In this document: piece after piece, positions 61,022 through 64,000 of the stretch
Position numbering within the stretch: the stretch's first letter is position 1
Layout of the letters: every line of letters begins with the position of its first letter
Assembly: GCA_023105745.1 (NCBI GenBank)
Contig: JALGQZ010000008.1
Location: 24,937,866-25,001,865 of the forward strand
Direction: 5' to 3'
Source of the DNA: Austropuccinia psidii
Taxonomy: Eukaryota; Basidiomycota; Pucciniomycetes; Pucciniales; Sphaerophragmiaceae
DNA length: 64,000 nucleotides
The notes under the pieces: generated by a model
Told to the model about the DNA's origin: nothing
Databases searched by the model: none
What the model saw: the letters and a program-made list of their open reading frames with translations, nothing else
Made by a program: the position numbers and the translations under genes

Positions 61022-61665
61022 ATATATATGCCCTTATCTCCTTCCTGACAAAGTTACAGTATGACTCCCTGATCTCCATAATCACTAATAAGGCTTAAAC
61101 TTTCAACCCAATTTTCTCTGTAATTTTGATAATTAAACCTTCTTCATAACTCCTTCCCTTGTTGAGCTGAAAGAAAATAAGTACACATTACGTATGTGCA
61201 CATGATTCTTTCTGTACTTCTGAGTTTTGCTTTCTTTGAAATGTGGGTTGAGTAAACCTTCTTAGAAGCTTAAATTGAACTACATAAAATAGAAATTGAG
61301 ATTGAATATCCTGCTGGTTTTTATGGCACAACTCCATGGTGTAATACTAGAGATTATATCCAAAAGAGAAATGTGACTTAGCCCAATAATCAATCAGAAT
61401 TTAAAAGCTAACACCTTAGTTCCCCTATAAGTGGATGATATGATTTGATTGAAATTAAGTTAAATCTTTTATATTTATTCTTATGGCCCCTATAATTCTA
61501 CAAATTTGCTATAAGATATTGTTTTGGATCTTAATTGTAAGTATAACCAATTGTGCTTTAGTGTTATCTTTTTTACTACCCACATTAAACAAAATCATAA
61601 ATATCAAGTTGAGAATTATTTGGGTAACCAATCCTCCACACATCTCTTTGAAGTATTAGGATGGT
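61022..61665. other. Unassigned AT-rich sequence before LTR C3
   Basis: About 640 bp with no recognised feature. It may be the 3' part of the LTR-like unit suggested by the tandem repeats upstream. Confidence 0.4.
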
Positions 61666-63766
61666 TGTAAGGTTTTTCCACAAAGCTCTTGAAAATAGTA
61701 ACAAATATCAAGAGTACTATGACTTTCCTCAATAGAAAATATAATCTACTTAATCATTATAGCCACAAATTAATATAATTATTAAAAATAATGAATTATT
61801 TTTGAGCAATTCAATAGTAAAAAAATCTTAATAACTATAATAGATTATCATTTTTCTATTATTATCATAGTCACTGACAGTCAGAATAATAAGAAATATA
61901 AAATCTGTTAATAAGACAATTATATGTGAAGACTAATAATATTTATCCACTTATAAATTACGTAAATATTTTTTATGAAATGAGTACTACACACACTGTG
62001 AACAGATAACTCTTATAGATAAATTATATATAAAAAAGTTATAGAAATTCACAGAAGCCTTACTAATAATATATATCTAATAAAATAATTCCAACAAGGA
62101 GTTATGGTATCAGATAATGTTCATAAGCTTAAAAAAGCCAAAGGTCAATATTTTCAAGGAATAAAACAGCTTTTTTATGATGGAATTATATTTCAGACTT
62201 TTGAGAGGAAATTTGTGTATTTAAAAAATATTTTAAGCAAACAAATTTATAGAATATAATCTACTATTGGTGATTAGAAAACTATAATCTAAATTATATG
62301 ATTTCAATTCTTTATTTGTAATTCATAATGATAAAAATAACTCAATAATTACTTAAATAATATAAGATTTTACATTGAATAAAATACTACCTCTTTGAAA
62401 TGTCTAATTGATTGAATTATTGATTGTGATGGACAAAAGCAGTGACTTAAAAGCTCTTTTCATGCCTTCAGAGGATATATAATGATTAATAATGGACAAA
62501 GAAGGTGTGCTCAGATAAAAGCTGAAAAGCAATACTTCAAAATAAGGTAACTTATTTTTGATTTTAATCTGAAGTTACCAGTGTTATTCTTAACGCCAAG
62601 TAGCCTTAATCTTTTTTTGGGTTAATTATTTTAAGCTTAAATATAAAGAAAGTTTATTTATATTGCATTCAATCACATGAAGAAAAAAAAAGGTTTCAAG
62701 TGAAAATCTCTTAAACTGGATTTTTAATTATTTTTTGAAGAAATATTCATTTATTTTAAGAATAATTAAAAGAGCTGATTCAAAGGATAATTACCAAAGA
62801 ATCCTGATTTTAAAAAGATAATTCAAATCTTATGTATACACATATAACATTGAGCTGTAAGATGTGTGAAATCTTCAAGAAAATCCATTGAGAATTGGAT
62901 TTTAAATTAGTTTTTAAGGTTCTTGCTATTTTTCTCTTCAAAATAGCAATAAACACAAAAACTTAACTTTTGATAAGGTTTCAAAACTTATAGCATTAGA
63001 TTTTAAGCTTAATTAAGCTTCAAAAGCTCTCAAAACCTTGATTCCAAGTCTGAATATGGAGATTTACCCTTTGTGAGCTTGTAATTCCTGTCCAAATCGT
63101 GGAAAAACCAGTTTAAACTTTAATATTTAATCAAAGTCCAATCTTAAAGCTTAAATAAGCTTTAAAATATGCCAATACAAGTGGAAAATCTTAATCAAGT
63201 CCTTGCAGATTGCAAATGTTGGGTACCCTGGCTCTATTTGTATTTTTTCCTTTGCCGCACCTTATTGCATGACTTTTTCCTTTTATTTATTTAAAGCCAT
63301 ACGATGGCTTTAAGAAAATTTAAATTTAGCTAATGCAGGCTTTACAGCCAGTATGGCCAATCCTTAGTCAGCTCAGTAAGTATACACCACACCTTAATTT
63401 TAACCAAATTTTTGCAAGTTTGCATAAACCTTATGCAACTTTAAATTTAATGTTAAAGCTAAAAATTTATGAACTTTAATAAAAATTGTAAAAATTAATA
63501 TTGGTACCGCGAGATTCTTAAACCTTCCAAGAACATAAGAAATAGCCATTTTGGGTATAACACCCTATGGGTCTACCCTAGATTATTTGTGATGTGGAAT
63601 CCAAAAATGACATAATAAATATAACTTTGTTTGTCAATGATAAAGCTAAACTTTTTCTGTTCTTTTTTTCTTTGAATTCACTTGATAAGTCTGTCTAATA
63701 CTAAACCAACTCTATAAGAAAGTATTTGAAGTCTTATAGGCATTTCATACATACCTTAAAGCCTCA
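61666..63766 (-). repeat. LTR, family C, copy C3, near full length
   Basis: 2,101 bp from TGTAAGGTTTTTCCACAAAG to CATACCTTAAAGCCTCA, parallel to C1 without its foldback insertion. Landmarks are TCATAGTCACTGACAG near 61866, GGACAAAAGCAGTGACTT near 62432, GGTACCCTGGCTCTATTTG near 63221 and ACACCCTATGGGTCTACCC near 63561. The right end abuts LTR D2 directly, so D2 probably inserted at or beside its terminus and the target duplication cannot be checked. Confidence 0.82.
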
Positions 63767-63767
63767 C

Positions 63768-64000
63768 TGTAAGGTGTGGATATGAAGCTTTGATTAAAAA
63801 TCAAGTACTTTTCCTATCCTCAAAATTTGTATAAGGTAAAAATCAATCAAAAATAGTAAAGAATATTATATTTAGAAGAAAACACGCCAATTTTATTGCT
63901 TATAACTTTATTAGTATAAAACAATAATATTATAAAGATTTATTGTTTTACCAACAATAAAAATTTATCCAAAAATACTCTACAAGAGATATTTAAGGCT
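63768..64000 (-). repeat. LTR, family D, copy D2, cut by the window end
   Basis: Begins TGTAAGGTGTGGATATGAAG and follows D1 (13737 onwards) closely for all 233 bp available, through ATTTATCCAAAAATACTC near 63963. It starts one base after the end of LTR C3. Confidence 0.82.

Noticed and set aside
1..64000. tRNA genes
   Set aside because: I looked for GTTCGAATC-type B boxes with paired acceptor stems. The only close match, near 25960, lies within the divergent promoter region and has no cloverleaf.

Overview
The window looks like a repeat-dominated stretch of a fungal nuclear genome, most likely a rust fungus (Pucciniales). Three things point there: one intact gene with five short spliceosomal introns (64-135 bp); a decayed Ty3/Gypsy polyprotein whose gag, reverse transcriptase and integrase phrasing I recognise from the abundant Gypsy elements of rust genomes, Austropuccinia-like in particular; and a decayed PIF/Harbinger transposase. 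The lineage rests on memory of family sequences, not on a search. Base composition is very AT-rich. There is no sign of bacterial gene organisation, CRISPR or tRNA genes.

Only about 23.9-28.6 kb looks like ordinary genic DNA, with CpG dinucleotides at normal frequency. It holds two divergent genes: a mitochondrial-type adenylate kinase on the plus strand (six exons, 297 residues, 26101-27476) and an intronless hypothetical protein of 210 residues on the minus strand (25306-25938). Their start codons are 162 bp apart, implying a shared promoter.

Most of the rest is built from five families of long (1.4-2.1 kb), ORF-free LTR-like repeats, here called A to E. All begin TGT.AG or TGTGAG and end in CA, CACA or TTACA. 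Seven copies are flanked by recognisable 5-bp target-site duplications: A1 TTCCA, B1 ATCTC, C1 CAAAT and E2 CTTTC exact; B2, B4 and D1 with one mismatch; B3 is a weaker case. Most are therefore solo LTRs. Family A is tied to a coding element: A3 (36.9-38.8 kb) is the 5' LTR and A4 (from 46.77 kb) the 3' LTR of one degenerate Ty3/Gypsy element. It carries relics of gag, protease, RT, RNase H, integrase and a possible chromodomain. A solo B LTR is nested in its gag and an E element in its 3' LTR, so the order of insertion can be read.

Other features are an 883-bp foldback element with ~180-bp inverted arms and internal 22-bp palindromic arrays nested in LTR C1 (8.7-9.6 kb); a Harbinger transposase relic (52.3-53.4 kb); a tandem array of ~370-515-bp units (54.7-56.3 kb); a lightly broken unknown reading frame (56.7-57.3 kb); and two short tandem arrays around a TATA-like motif (60.2-61.0 kb). 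The remaining stretches are old AT-rich sequence in which I recognise nothing. Small CpG-retaining patches at about 31.9-33.1 kb and 35.4-35.9 kb stand out from the repeats.
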